From Tenebrio molitor (lineage: Eukaryota > Arthropoda > Insecta > Coleoptera > Tenebrionidae), in NCBI RefSeq assembly GCF_963966145.1, contig NC_091046.1, forward strand, positions 29,016,001-29,080,000: 64,000 nucleotides of DNA, in the 5' to 3' direction. Both the position numbers and the translations under genes were made by a program. The notes below the pieces were generated by a model. It did not search any database. It was not told the DNA's origin and was given only the letters and a program-made list of their open reading frames with translations. This document shows, in pieces, positions 20,701 to 29,010 of the stretch (the first letter of the stretch is position 1; each line of letters starts with the position of its first letter).

Positions 20701-21579
20701 GTGTAATTTTGTCGATGATGGAATTTTCTTGGTAGATTACGGTCTAACGAGATTTAAGCAAACATCTACTCGACTAGTGCACCCCCTTGCACAATACTGT
20801 AACATTTGTTGTATAAGTACTTACAGTGTATGATACATCGTTCTTAAAATTACAGGAACTCACACATTTTTTATTTACTTATAAGCATGTACAACGTACA
20901 TATGGTGAATAATTTTGGATCACTTACTCGTACAATTGAATATTCCAATATTCCCAGAAAATAAAATTAGTTTTCTCACCTCTGCACAAAAGGAACATTT
21001 GCAGTCTTCAATACAGCATGCGTCCTTCGAAGGCACTTCCGCAAGACAAAGTTTACAAAGAAGTAAGGTTTCTTTTAAAATGGGAATGAACCCTCCTGTG
21101 GACGAATTCAGGGAATATCGCGAAGTCGAAGCTAACGTGAGTATACTGGAACATCGTGAACAGAATCGAGATGTCGACTCTTGGGGTACCCTCAGCCTGT
21201 TGACCGGCTGTAAAGGTTCGACACTGCTTGAAGAAGACGACGATCGAAGAACTCCGGTGACCGTCAGTACTGTTTCGTACTTTCGCAAACTCGCCATACT
21301 TGCGGCCGGTTTGATGAGATTCCCAGAGCTGCCATTTTGCTTTACCAAAGGAGCTTGCGTTTCAGTTCCGCTATTTCGTCTACGGTTCACTAAAGTTTTG
21401 AGACCAGGCATAGCCAGAAGGTCGACTTTGCTGCGGGACCGGCGAGACGCCGAAGGCGATGCATGGGTAGTGGCGATTGTGGTGACTAGACGGCGGCCCC
21501 GCGGTTCCAACAGTGTGGCGTTGTCAGCCACTTTTCCTATAATAACATTTTTATAGTAATCCTTGTAAGGAAATTCCAC
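11785..21579 (-). CDS. RNF144A: RNF144-type RBR E3 ubiquitin-protein ligase (four coding exons, 5' end incomplete)
   Basis: Exons on minus: 21579-20980, 12667-12505, 12443-12091, 12033-11785 (TGA). All junctions are GT-AG with matching phases (0, 1, 0), giving 454 codons from the open edge. RING1 starts CKLCLAEVP (about residue 175) and is cut by intron 1 just after CSFCAE, resuming [13 protein letters not shown] and [12 protein letters not shown]. The IBR follows ([30 protein letters not shown]), then RING2 [20 protein letters not shown]. The Cys in DEGCAQMM is the thioester-forming position of RNF144 proteins. A membrane anchor follows near 404-428 ([20 protein letters not shown]). Known: these ligases form a ubiquitin thioester on RING2 Cys and act at membranes. 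The basic, Ser-rich first 170 residues are longer than in vertebrate RNF144A. A or B paralogue is not resolved. Confidence 0.93.
12850..13046. mobile_element. Degenerate MITE, GGGTGATTCAAAATG family
   Basis: Matches the arms of the complete copy at 41030-41307: GTACGAAAATTTATGTGGCA, ACTGTGTGGGTGGGGTAGAG, and a right end ATTTTGAATCAC. Internal and right-arm sequence is shortened. Confidence 0.75.
13047..13233. mobile_element. Near-perfect palindromic MITE, TGTTTGACACGATGC family, copy 1
   Basis: TA at both borders. Left arm GCTTGTTTGACACGATGC, TAAATTTTGTAGAAAG, TTAGAAAATGAGAGAG; right arm is its complement. Arms take up almost all of the 187 bp, with an AGATCCTGATCGTTC-type second palindrome at the centre. 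Copy 2 is at 46978-47146. Confidence 0.92.
13562..13609 (+). repeat. 24-bp tandem duplication
   Basis: AGAAAATATCGCAAAGGAGA plus ACGC occurs twice head to tail at the left edge of the inner inverted repeat. Confidence 0.9.
13586..14172. mobile_element. Inner TIR element with about 85-bp arms
   Basis: Arm AAAGGAGAACGCACACTTTA, ACCACTCAAATGGGGATA and CAATCGACGCGTCTTGAAAT is repeated in complement at 14085-14168. The interior is non-coding. Confidence 0.85.
14173..15432. other. Intronic sequence, no gene
   Basis: AT-rich, contains the right arms of the composite above. No coding signal. Confidence 0.5.
15433..15551. mobile_element. Short MITE with CGTGCGATCGAATAAAAAAA arms
   Basis: Left arm ACGTGCGATCGAATAAAAAA; right arm TTTTTTATTCGATCGCACGG. 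TA borders, about 119 bp. Confidence 0.85.
15707..15862. repeat. Dispersed repeat with CACCTGTTGATTTTTCCTAA core, copy 1
   Basis: Begins TATAGGCTCTGCCATTTC, contains ACCACCTGTTGATTTTTC and TTTTGACATTTTCTAGTTCC, and ends near GTGTCATATAAATC. Inverse copies at 51858-52037 and 60838-61019 agree closely; a truncated copy is at 57638-57690. Confidence 0.85.
15868..16995 (-). mobile_element. TIR element carrying an uncharacterised CGEYT/MMADYCW-type protein family
   Basis: Left end CACAGGTCTACA, then TTTGGTGCCG; right end is CACAGGTCTACA in complement, then an A-run and TTGGTGCCG. TTA is present at 15865-15867 and 16996-16998, a plausible 3-bp target duplication. The interior reads on minus as relics of one protein (16080-16760). 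The TIR start CACAG and a 3-bp duplication would fit the CACTA/Chapaev group, but I cannot prove this. At 1,128 bp the copy is internally deleted. Confidence 0.75.
16080..16765 (-). pseudogene. Relic of a widespread uncharacterised arthropod protein (CGEYT...MMADYCW family)
   Basis: On minus, in broken frames: a start with a CxxC knuckle, [20 protein letters not shown]; then [40 protein letters not shown], and [19 protein letters not shown]; then [12 protein letters not shown] large internal deletion follows, and then the C-terminal end: [47 protein letters not shown] know this order from many predicted proteins of arthropods and cnidarians that carry no assigned function. It has Cys/His pairs that could bind zinc. 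At least three frame shifts and one stop replace the expected Trp after PMV. Its presence inside a TIR/target-duplication unit suggests the family is a transposon product (inference). Confidence 0.75.
17007..17049 (+). mobile_element. One-sided terminus of a TACAGGGTG-type element
   Basis: TATACAGGGTGTTTTCGAAG then TTGAGGCG looks like the end of a Tc1/mariner-type element. No matching right end was found in the window. The DUF4817 relic at 17801 could belong to it. Confidence 0.45.
17050..17737. mobile_element. TIR element, TATAGTATAATTCAGAATAA ends
   Basis: Left TATAGTATAATTCAGAATAA, GTGGCATCGCGGTAGGCGTT; the right end at 17693-17737 is the complement. The interior includes the palindrome at 17395-17515 and sequence shared in inverse with 53500-53620. 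Confidence 0.85.
17395..17515. repeat. Short palindrome with CG-rich loop, E
   Basis: Arms CTCGTTCTTGTGTAATTTGG, GCCTTTTTTGGCACTCGTGG and their complement, with loop AACGCTCGTTTCACTCGAG. A half copy is at 53504-53545. Confidence 0.75.
17801..17992 (-). pseudogene. DUF4817-type HTH of a Tc1/mariner-like transposase
   Basis: Minus frame starting [20 protein letters not shown] with [16 protein letters not shown] and [11 protein letters not shown]. This is the pattern of the DUF4817 helix-turn-helix that precedes the DDE domain in many insect Tc1/mariner transposases. It stops at 63 residues, and no DDE part follows on the minus strand. Confidence 0.75.
18447..18548 (+). pseudogene. Tc1-like transposase N-terminus (34 codons)
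   Basis: ATG at 18447 gives [33 protein letters not shown] and a stop. The following 18549-18695 is the inverse of 3490-3640, ending at a TIR-like GCGCGAAAGTTTTGAAAGCA. It is a deletion derivative of the same family as 3485-3812. Confidence 0.75.
18770..18925. repeat. Arm of the CTACGCTTCTACTGCATATT foldback family
   Basis: Contains GAAGCGTAGCTATCATC and CAAGTTATCGAGATTTTTCG, then CAACTCTGGGACACCTG. This matches, in inverse or direct form, the two arms of 49453-50802. Confidence 0.65.
18941..19153. mobile_element. MITE, GGACAAATAAAACTGGGACA ends
   Basis: Left TACAGTCGATGGACAAATAA, AACTGGGACA; right TGTCCCAGTTTTATTTGTCC, ACCGACCGTA. TA borders. Termini resemble those of 39054-39453 (GTCCCAGCTTTTAATGTCCA). 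Confidence 0.85.
19517..19645. repeat. Short palindrome with CG-rich loop, A
   Basis: Arms TACATTACAAGCTGCGAA and TTCGCAGCGTGTAATGTA, then AGGTG and GTTTTTAA matches inside. The loop is GGCGAACCGTAGCGTAGCCG. Confidence 0.75.
19800..20193. mobile_element. MITE derived from a DUF4817 transposon, CAGTGTGGAATAAAATGATT ends
   Basis: Left TACAGTGTGGAATAAAATGA, TTTACATCTAGTTACCTTTG; right is the complement. The 394-bp copy keeps sequence matching 42105-42260 and 42560-42730 of the longer relative at 41427-42741 and lacks its transposase piece. Confidence 0.9.
20194..20979. other. Intronic sequence next to the RING1 exon
   Basis: No repeat pair or coding signal recognised. A TATGCTATGCTATGC run is at about 20535. 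Confidence 0.4.
20980..21579 (-). CDS. First recognised exon of the RBR ligase (N-terminal extension and start of RING1)
   Basis: 200 codons, ending GCAGAG|GTGAGA at 20980. No ATG is in frame before the upstream TAA at 21598-21600: the first codon of the open stretch is GTG at 21579, which I do not believe. Either another exon lies upstream (weak acceptor candidates TTAG and GCAAAG near 21580-21590) or translation starts at Met 57. The exon encodes a basic Arg/Ser-rich segment, a run of seven Ser, and the first part of RING1. Base composition is near 50% GC against an AT-rich background, which helps define it. An antisense frame of similar length on + is a shadow. Confidence 0.85.
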
Positions 21580-22107
21580 TTTGCAACTAATAACCGATTA
21601 TAATTGTACCTATAGCTACAACTTCACAGTGTTATAAAATACGAAGCAGTTGAGAGTCCTTCCTCACTTAGAAACTTGTGTGCAAATCTGCTGTTTAAAA
21701 TATTTCTTTTATCTGTAGTTTAGGTACATTATCTTGATTTTAATTTTCATCGGTCTATTTTATTATGTAATTGGGCCTAAAATGATGAATTTATAATGGC
21801 AATCAAATCATAAATTTTGACAACTGTCAGCATACTTTTAACCGATGAACTGAAATTTGATTATAAAACAGTATTTCGACCATATAAAAATACGTCTAAC
21901 ACGTACCTTTTACTTCCATTTGTCATTACAAAAATTCACAAACGGTGCTTGAATAGAGATAATAAAACTTTTTTTAATCATTATCTTTGCATCATTTGAT
22001 GATAAATTTTACTCAAAGATTACCTACTTGAAAGATAATTAGATATTTTACTATAGAATTTTATTAAATTATCCATAGAGACGAAAATAATCATTGAACA
22101 ATGAAAA
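21580..22107. other. 5' flank of the RBR exon, no gene seen
   Basis: May contain a further 5' exon or promoter of the RBR ligase, but nothing can be fixed. AT-rich. Confidence 0.35.
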
Positions 22108-22646
22108 CAGGGTTATTCACATAAGATGACGAGCCTGACCAGGTAAAAATGCAACCCAAAATACGCTTTACAAAGTATTCATTGTGTTTTGGTATTTAAA
22201 AATTAAATCAGGAATCCCAGTATGTAACCCCCAATTTCATAATCACCCTAAAGTTCCTTTAACATTAAAGTTTACCATTTACCATAGAAACATATTATTG
22301 CAACAATCCATTAAAGTCACTTTAAGATAAAGTCGATTTTAAATTTATTATGAAACTGGCCCTAAGTATTCTATTAATTTGAGGTATATCTGTCATTGCA
22401 TTTTTCGTTCATATTTAGTATTTGAAAAGGTTTTCGACGGTGACAGAACCGATATGATCCTACTTACCCATTACTTTTGTGATTTTAATCGCTTATTATT
22501 CTTATTAAATCATAAAAGCTGTCTATGTTTTATGTGCATTATGATCATGCTGGATAATGTAATAGGGATCGAGATTGCTTTGTGAATTGCCTTTTGGGTT
22601 GCATTTTTACCTGGTCAAGCTCGTCATCTTACGTGAATAACCCTGT
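22108..22646. mobile_element. TIR element, CAGGGTTATTCACATAAGAT ends
   Basis: Left CAGGGTTATTCACATAAGAT, GACGAGCCTGACCAGG, AAAAATGCAACCCAAAA; right is the complement, ending AATAACCCTGTA. A related one-sided end is at 24053-24110. A further small repeat with TTTCATAAT ends is nested at about 22220-22370. Confidence 0.85.
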
Positions 22647-22650
22647 ATAA

Positions 22651-22782
22651 TATCTGTTCACGTTGGATTGAACATTAGTGGTGCAAATCGCACACATTTG
22701 GCATTAACTTTCATATGAGTTGTCATAGTAACAGGTCAGTCATTTGCACCACATGTGTTCTTCCCAACGTGAACAGGTTATA
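22651..22782. mobile_element. Short MITE with CTGTTCACGTTGG ends
   Basis: TATCTGTTCACGTTGG and TTAGTGGTGCAAAT face ATTTGCACCACATG and CCAACGTGAACAGGTTATA. About 130 bp. Confidence 0.8.
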
Positions 22783-22850
22783 CATATCTAAAAAAATAAA
22801 TATATCGACAACAGATATGTATGGTATCAGGTGTTATTTAAAATTTCACC

Positions 22851-22975
22851 TCGTAGTAGGCGTTGAAGAATCGATTGTGAACGCACCACTTGTGTAAAAC
22901 ACAAGATTTAAACAGCTGATCCGTGATCCGTAACCTGCATAGTGCGTTCACAATCGACAGTTCAACACCTACTTC
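22851..22975. mobile_element. Short MITE with AGTAGGCGTTGAA ends
   Basis: GTAGTAGGCGTTGAAGAATC, GATTGTGAACGCA against TGCGTTCACAATCGACAGTT, CAACACCTAC. Confidence 0.8.
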
Positions 22976-23365
22976 TTTAAAAAAACACAAAACACCCGTT
23001 ATGTATAGTCATGCATGTGAAACCGAATTGAAACTTCTGGCTGTATAAATGTGACCATCAAAAAATCTTTTTTATTATACAATTTCAAAACACGAAATTA
23101 TTTTGTCATTTTCTACTACACTACTACACAGAACGTTTACCTTAGGTTATCTATGTACGACTGCTGTAATTTTGTTCATTCATGTCGGATTTTTGGAATA
23201 TCCGAGTCTAAATTGCTTGACAGAATAACAATATGCATGTCAAAATGACAAGAATCGAAAGTAGGGTTACGGTTCCTAAAGGGTTATTTACACTTTACGC
23301 GAATGTCAAGCAAGATAGTGACAGAAATTGACGGCTAAAATTTTTTGCCCACCATAGTACTTACA

Positions 23366-23580
23366 TACGGTTGGCTTAAAAAAAAACGGATACTGTCAGA
23401 AAAAGTTTTGTCCGATTTTATTAAATTTTTATAGTTTGAAACGGCCTTTTAGAATTTAGGTTAAAAAACTGCACTTATCTGTCAGAAGTACTACTGTCAA
23501 ACAGACACAAATTGACAAATTAAATTTTCAATTCACATTAGGTCAAATTTCATTTCCCGTTTTTTTTGAAGCCAAGTGTA
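23366..23580. mobile_element. MITE, GGTTGGCTT family, copy 1
   Basis: Inverse copy of 62529-62761: the shared interior includes AAACGGCCTTTTAGAATTTA and CTGTCAAACAGACACAAATT. Ends TACGGTTGGCTTAAAAAAAA and TTTGAAGCCAAGTGTA. It shares its right TA with the next element. Confidence 0.88.
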
Positions 23581-23994
23581 CTATTGGGGACAAATTACTT
23601 TGGTCGTCAAAGTCATTTGAGTGACATAAAGTTGTAAATCAAGCATTAGGATGGTTAACCTTATCTTTTACTGTCAACCATTGTCACTGACTGTCACTGT
23701 TAGACTCGTCATTGCAAAATATTAAATATCGAAAAATGGGCCACTGAATGAGAAATTCCAAGGAGGAAAACTTGAAAAGGTTTCCACAAGGCAATTTGGT
23801 TCATGGACATCCCTCAGAAGCGAGGGAGACAATTCTAAATTTTTGAACGGTGGAAGGTGGCATATTTTTGACAAGAGAAAAGTCAATAATTCGAAATTGT
23901 CATCGATGTTGACTTGACGTTAATGCTTGGTTTACATAATTTTTTTTTGAAGTGACGGAAAAATGATGACCAAAGAATTTTGTCCCCAATGGTA
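23579..23994. mobile_element. MITE, TACTATTGGGGACAAATTAC family, copy 1
   Basis: Left TACTATTGGGGACAAATTAC, TTTGGTC; right GACCAAAGAATTTTGTCCCC, AATGGTA. A very similar copy in the same orientation is at 41492-41901. Confidence 0.9.
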
Positions 23995-24335
23995 CATTTC
24001 GTTATGGTTTTTCTGAAGTCTCTACGAAGGATTTATTTTTTATAATACATACAGGATATTTCACGAGTGATAATGAGTCTGGTGGAATTGAAAATGCAAC
24101 CCACAATACATTTCCAAAGTTAACGTGGCTATTTTATACAAAGTGTCTATAAAAGAACGTACATATATCAAGAAGTCCTGTAGAATTGTGAGGCTCTATC
24201 ATTTTATTGTATCGAACTATGTCGAGCCGTTGAAGCTGTCAAATCAGGTTTAGTTGTGTTGGTTATGATTTTCTTTTGTTTTTCTATAGTCTAATTGCTT
24301 TTCATCTTACGACAGTCTTTATTAAAAACACTTTA

Positions 24336-25358
24336 TACCGGGTGTATTATGAAAAACCTTTGGTGCTATAACTTCCTTATTTTTTATCCGATTTTAAAAA
24401 TTATACGTCAAACAAAATCGTTTTAAATCGGCTACAATTTGAATTAATCCAATATTTGTTCTTGAGTTCTGTTTTTGACAAATGATAGTCAACTTTTTTT
24501 TTCAAATGGCACTATTAACTTTTTTTGCTCAGTTTTATAGATTTTTATTTTGAATAAGAAAATATAAACAACCATGCTCATGCATAGAAACAAAAAGAAG
24601 AAATTAAAAAATGATGTTTTTTTTTAAAATCAAGCAGTCACATTAAACAGTAATAAAAGTGCATTCTAATTTTGCAAAGTGACTAAGGCCCGGTTGCATA
24701 AAGCGATGTCAAGTCGTTGTTAAGGTTAACATAATGTCAAGCGATCTGATTGGAGGATACTTAAAATTTTATTTGAATCAGCCAATCAAATGGGTGGATT
24801 TCCGACTTGACGCTTTGTTAGCTGACACGATGTTAACTAAGCTTTATACAACCGGGCCTAAGACACCTATGGACATTCAAGAGTCAAGACAATGTCTATT
24901 TGACTCCGGCCGATAACAGAGATGATTTAATAAAAAGCAGTATGTGAACAAATACCACCCTAATTTTTATTAAACGCCGCAATGTTCATCAGTGGAAGGT
25001 GTCGAATGTGCCTTAGAGAGAATGGAGGTAATTTCAAACATTTGCTATAGTAAAGTTATGGTTACTTGATTTTTGGAAATTCAATTTTTTTTTATTAAAA
25101 ACAAATTTTTGATTTTTTATTTTAATGTTTGTCTATTCAGAAGATAAACATTATCAGAATTAAGATAAAAAAATATACAGTGCAATTTAAAAAAACAAAG
25201 TTAGCTGCGGTCTGTCAAAAAATATAATGTTCAAAAAAAATCATAGCATGTCGGGCTATAGTGTTTCTAAAACGATTTTGTTTGACTTATCATTTGTTAA
25301 AATCTGATAAAAAATAAGGAAGTTATAGCACCAAAGGTTTTTCATAATACACCCGGTA
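24336..25358. mobile_element. TIR element, TACCGGGTGTATTATGAAAA ends, with nested MITE
   Basis: Left TACCGGGTGTATTATGAAAA, ACCTTTGGTGCTATAACTTC; right is the complement at 25315-25358. Interior AT-rich; 24687-24858 is a later insertion. Confidence 0.9.
24687..24858. mobile_element. MITE, GGCCCGG family, copy 2 (nested)
   Basis: TAA at 24684-24686 and 24859-24861 flanks GGCCCGGTTGCATAAAGC ... GCTTTATACAACCGGGCC. Inverse orientation to copy 1 at 807-984. Confidence 0.92.
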
Positions 25359-25437
25359 TATCATATAATAAATAAAGTTACTTTTTCATGTAGGTAACTA
25401 GGTACTTCTTGCAGTAAATAATAGTGATTTACATAAT

Positions 25438-25552
25438 TAGTGGGATAAAAGCAATATTACAGGATTCGACTGTGAAGATTGTAGAAGACGAGGGCGTTAG
25501 CCCGAGTTCATCTGTAGTCACACGAGTTTCCTGTAATATGCTTTAGCCCATG
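25438..25552. repeat. Short palindrome with CG-rich loop, B
   Basis: Arms GGGATAAAAGCAATATTACA and TGTAATATGCTTTAGCCC; loop GACGAGGGCGTTAGCCCGAG. Confidence 0.75.
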
Positions 25553-26250
25553 TGTTATGTACAATATTTTATCTATGACGGACAACCCCGCTTCGTGGTG
25601 TTCCATCCAAACCAACGTGTGAGGTAGGTTATTGACGAGGGAGTAGATGAGAATGGGAAAAACGAGATATGGGTGACGCACCGATGGGGGCCCGACTGGG
25701 ATTGCCTACGTCGACATCACGAGGCTTCTCCATGACGGAATACTCGGGAGAGGGTGGCCCTCACCAACATGGGGAGTTAGGTTAGGTCGCGTAGGGTCTT
25801 GGTCAAATGGGTACGCCACGAGTGTAAGAAATAACGAACAGTGGGGCGAAAGCTAGAATAACATGGCGTTCGGGGACCACGCGTTACCCTGGAGGGCTGC
25901 GAGAGAGAGAGCGTAGCGTTAGTTATTGTAAATTTAAAGTCTTGTTTGTTCACTCGTAGGTCACGTGTTGTATAAATTTAACAATTATAAAAGATTATGG
26001 TGTACCATCGTTTGTGGATGATTTTTGGAGGTTTTACTCATCCCATTTACAGTAGGTATCTGTTATTATTATCATGTCATTCATGTCATTAGTTTCACGG
26101 TGCCGCTTTATTCTTTTTATTTCAGCTTTGTTCCACCTCAACTAAGGGGAACTTCTTGTAACCGAGTTTTTTAAGGCGAGGGTTCACAAATCGTGTTGTT
26201 ATTTTTGTCTCATGTAAAAAGTCGCACCGGTGAATTGTTTAATTTATTAT
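25553..26250. other. GC-richer unassigned block
   Basis: From TGTTATGTAC at 25554 to about 26050 the sequence is noticeably more GC-rich than its flanks, with TAGGTTAGGTCGCGTAGGG. It could be a solo LTR (TGTTAT...TTTACA at 26051), but no matching direct flank was found. The rest is AT-rich without signal. Confidence 0.35.
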
Positions 26251-26256
26251 GGGACC

Positions 26257-27125
26257 TACAAGGTTATTATAAATGATTGTAGTCGAAGCAGGCCATGCCC
26301 ATGTTATGAAATTTTTGCCGCTTTCATGTGAACTGTCAATTTTTGTCGCTGTCACCGTAATTTTTTAGATGAAAAGGTGATGCGAGTTTTATTTATTTTT
26401 TTAAATATTGAATTGAATCCAAAAATATTGGGTTGTTTTGCAACCAATTCTAAAAATATTGAGTTGTTTTACACCCAATTTAACTCCTGTGTGTGAACGG
26501 TGTGTACTATTGCGGTCATAAAAAGTGGGACATCAAATATCTGTGAGTTTTGAAAAATTCGATGTAGTTCAAGCTTTATTGTCATCTTGCCTTTGATTAT
26601 TGTTGTCATAGAAATTTGACACTATTGGAACTGACAAATTATATATGCCGTTCACGATTATTTTAAACACGCAGGAGGGCACGATATTTTTTTGTTAGAT
26701 TGGCGTCAGGTCCTGTCATATGACGTTTCGTTATTAAATATTCGTCTTGTTGTCAATTCCCTAATTGAATCAGTGTAATTCAATTAGAACCTAAAATAGA
26801 TTTATTATGCCAAATCACAATATTGCCAACTAAAATGTCAGATTTTCATAGAGTGTCCGAATTTGAAATAATCGTGAACGGATAATATTCCTATTTTCCT
26901 TTTTCAAATGTCCTCTTCTTTTGATAAAGGTAGATTTTGATTGGGACCTTGCATTAAATAAATATTCACTACTTGCTTATTATACTTACACTCATTCCCT
27001 ACAACCTACAATACTTAATGACAACGTCAATCAATTCAAAGTAGGGTTAGAAACAGAGCGGCAACCATAAATTTTACATTCAGTTGTTACGCCTACGAAC
27101 TACAATCATTTATAATAACCCTGTA
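26257..27125. mobile_element. TIR element, GGTTATTMTAAATGRTTGTAGTC family, copy 1, with nested MITE
   Basis: Left TACAAGGTTATTATAAATGA, TTGTAGTCGAAGCAGGCC; right TACAATCATTTATAATAACC, CTGTA. Shares interior blocks (ATGAAATTTTTGCCGC, ACACCCAATTTAACTC) with 38689-39028. Split by 26644-26884. Confidence 0.85.
26644..26884. mobile_element. MITE, CCGTTCACGATTATTTTAAA family, copy 1 (nested)
   Basis: Ends GCCGTTCACGATTATTTTAA and TTTGAAATAATCGTGAACGG, TA borders. Longer copy at 30936-31298. Confidence 0.88.
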
Positions 27126-27239
27126 GTTCCAAACCGATCGATACTGTAAATGAGAACGAGAATGTGTTTATTCGAGTATGTACGTCCTCTCACTGACTCA
27201 TTTTTATTTTTTATTTCGAAATTTGTCTACCCTGCAGGT

Positions 27240-27965
27240 CCACTATTTGCATCTCCAGTAAGTCCTCCGCCATTTTGTATAAAAGGGGTCTTTTAGGTTA
27301 TTACCGTTTCTATGACGATCACGACTTGGCCAATTTGTTCAATTTCGCGGGTTTTGTTCGATTTTTCAAATATGTATTTAAATTTAGGCGGAAGACTAGT
27401 CAATTTGGGTTATTACAAGTGTATCAACCGTGTGGAATATCGGTCTTCAGTCACCGCCATCCATCAATCAAAATTTCAACAATTAGCGCATCCTCAGTAT
27501 CGAACATTGGTCATCACAACTAATCAATCAGAGTTTCAACAATTAGTATAACGGTCAGTATTAAACATCGTCCAACCCGCACAAAGTTCAACAATTTCGT
27601 AAGTGAATGATCAATCTTTCCCAAATTTGTCACATCTTTATTGGTAAAAAAAACTTCCAAAATACTAATCGAAATTATTGTTAACTTCCGTATAACTACC
27701 CGCGTGTACAAGTCCACCCAAGTCAAACGCAAAATCATCCGTTATAGAACATTCTTGAAAATGAAACCAGTACCAACTGCATTAACACAGATCAATTAGA
27801 AATTCGCATGACCGCTCTAATTGAGTATTTCAAAGAAATTAACTCATTCTCGAAAATGTAATCGAGGCTGATCTAGACTCTGCAGACACGCCCACTGAAG
27901 AAACCAACAGTGACACGAAAAAACTAATCTGACAAAGTCAACAGGATACAGACGTTAAACAGAGA
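27240..27965 (+). mobile_element. Possible BEL/Pao-like LTR promoter and gag start, degenerate
   Basis: TATAAAAG at 27278-27285 is followed by repeated CAACAATTAG-type 5'-leader units. Near 27800-27930, in broken + frames, a charged stretch reads LEIRMTALIEYFKEI and ADLDSADTPTEETNSD. That resembles the coiled N-terminus of BEL/Pao gag proteins. No RT is present. The call rests on style, not on a firm motif. Confidence 0.35.
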
Positions 27966-27993
27966 GGCATCCATATCTAATCAGGTATCGCGA

Positions 27994-28115
27994 CAAAAGC
28001 GCGCCGCAAAAAGAGCGCGCGACATAAGAGCGCGGCGACATAAGAGCGCGGCGACATAAGAGCGCGGCGACATAAGAGCGCGACGACATAAGAGCGCGGC
28101 GACAAAAGAGCGTGA
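27994..28115 (+). repeat. 16-bp minisatellite GCGACATAAGAGCGCG
   Basis: About six head-to-tail units GCGACATAAGAGCGCG, with variants at both edges (GCGACAAAAGAGCG). Strong GC contrast to the AT-rich flanks. Confidence 0.9.
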
Positions 28116-28339
28116 CCACAAAAGAAGGTAAATACAGGTTGCCTTTGCCTTTGCCTTTCTTAAGGCAATAATTAATTTCCATATTGAATGAAAATTTTCC
28201 TTACCCTTTAGTTATACTAAGACTTGGCGCGACCTTGACGCGACCTTGAAACACAACAAGAGAGAAAAAAGGCATTTGCACAAGGTTTGAATGGTGGGAC
28301 ACGATCTAGGGGGACGCCCTGAGGCTGTCTAGCCAGAAA

Positions 28340-28600
28340 AAACGCGAAAATTCCAGAAGTAGTTAAAGTGAAGAATTACCAAATAATCCTGTACATTTTG
28401 TATTGGCACAAATGCCAATGCTGGCAGGTGGCGCAACATGAGTGCAAATTCAGGATTTGCAGCATAAGATGCTTGGAGTCCTGCAGATTGGACATGCCGA
28501 TAAATTGCCTGCGAAAAATGGAAAAAGCAACCTCCTCCGTAAATACATTGACTGCTGCTTTTTCAAAATCCTGTCTTGTCACAGTGTTTATTTGTCTCAC
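28340..28600 (-). pseudogene. MULE (Mutator-like, FLYWCH-associated type) transposase fragment
   Basis: Minus frames read FEKAAVNVFTEEVAFSIF, then after a shift SAGLQASYAANPEFALMLRH, LPALAFVPIQNVQDY. This is the segment after the second catalytic residue in the MULE domain, normally A..FP...v.GCFFHL..., GL...Y...PEF.L..R.lpALAFVP. Only about 85 residues remain, with at least one frame shift. Confidence 0.65.
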
Positions 28601-28636
28601 GCTATTTTGTCGCGGCGCTCTTTTGTCGCTGCGCTC

Positions 28637-28960
28637 AAAGCCAGTCGATTAATAAAGTACCGACACGATTTGACGTTTACATAAAAGGCAACCGTAACGA
28701 TATTTTCGCTACAAGAGGCGCTGATATCGCTATTTTGACTGGCTTTGGTGAACATTTGTTCACCAAAACCCATGGATTTATTAGTAATAATTAGTAATTT
28801 ATTAGTAATAATTAGTAATATATTACTAATAAATCCATGCCAAAGCCAGTCACAATAGCGATATCAGCGCCTCTTGTAGCAAAAAAATCGTTACGGTTGC
28901 CTTTTATATAAACGTCAAATTGTGTCGGTACTTTATTAATCGACTGGCTTTGGCTGCGCT
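28637..28960. repeat. Large hairpin, about 110-bp arms, AT loop
   Basis: Left arm AGCCAGTCGATTAATAAAGT, ACCGACACGATTTGACGTTT, AAGGCAACCGTAACGAT, AAGAGGCGCTGATATCGCTA. The right arm is its near-perfect complement at 28845-28955. The centre is repeated TTATTAGTAATAATTAG. Confidence 0.92.
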
Positions 28961-29010
28961 CATATTGCGGCTCTCTTTTGTCGCGCGCTCAAATGTCGTA
29001 GATTCATCTA

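Larger units (their letters stand above)
12668..20979 (-). other. Intron 1 of the RBR ligase, 8.3 kb, TE-filled
   Basis: Donor GTGAGA at 20979-20974; acceptor TTTGTTGCAG ending at 12668. It separates the two halves of RING1. The other two introns are 61 bp (12444-12504) and 57 bp (12034-12090), so the size is due to insertions, at least eight of which are listed here. Confidence 0.85.
27977..29010 (-). mobile_element. MULE-like relic with minisatellite ends
   Basis: Both edges carry inverted CGCGACAAAAGAGCG-like sequence: tandem at 27994-28115, single or double at 28600-28640 and 28970-28995 in complement. A piece of MULE transposase lies between on minus. A hairpin of about 330 bp is embedded. 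Boundaries are approximate; no target duplication was identified. Confidence 0.5.

Noticed and set aside
20915..21556. Long + strand open frame of 213 codons
   Set aside because: It is antisense to the RBR ligase exon, whose minus frame carries the RING1 motif and joins by correct splicing to the rest of the gene.
27994..28115. Regular GC-rich repeats as a CRISPR array
   Set aside because: Units are directly adjacent with no unique spacers, the context is eukaryotic, and no cas-like genes are present; it is a minisatellite.
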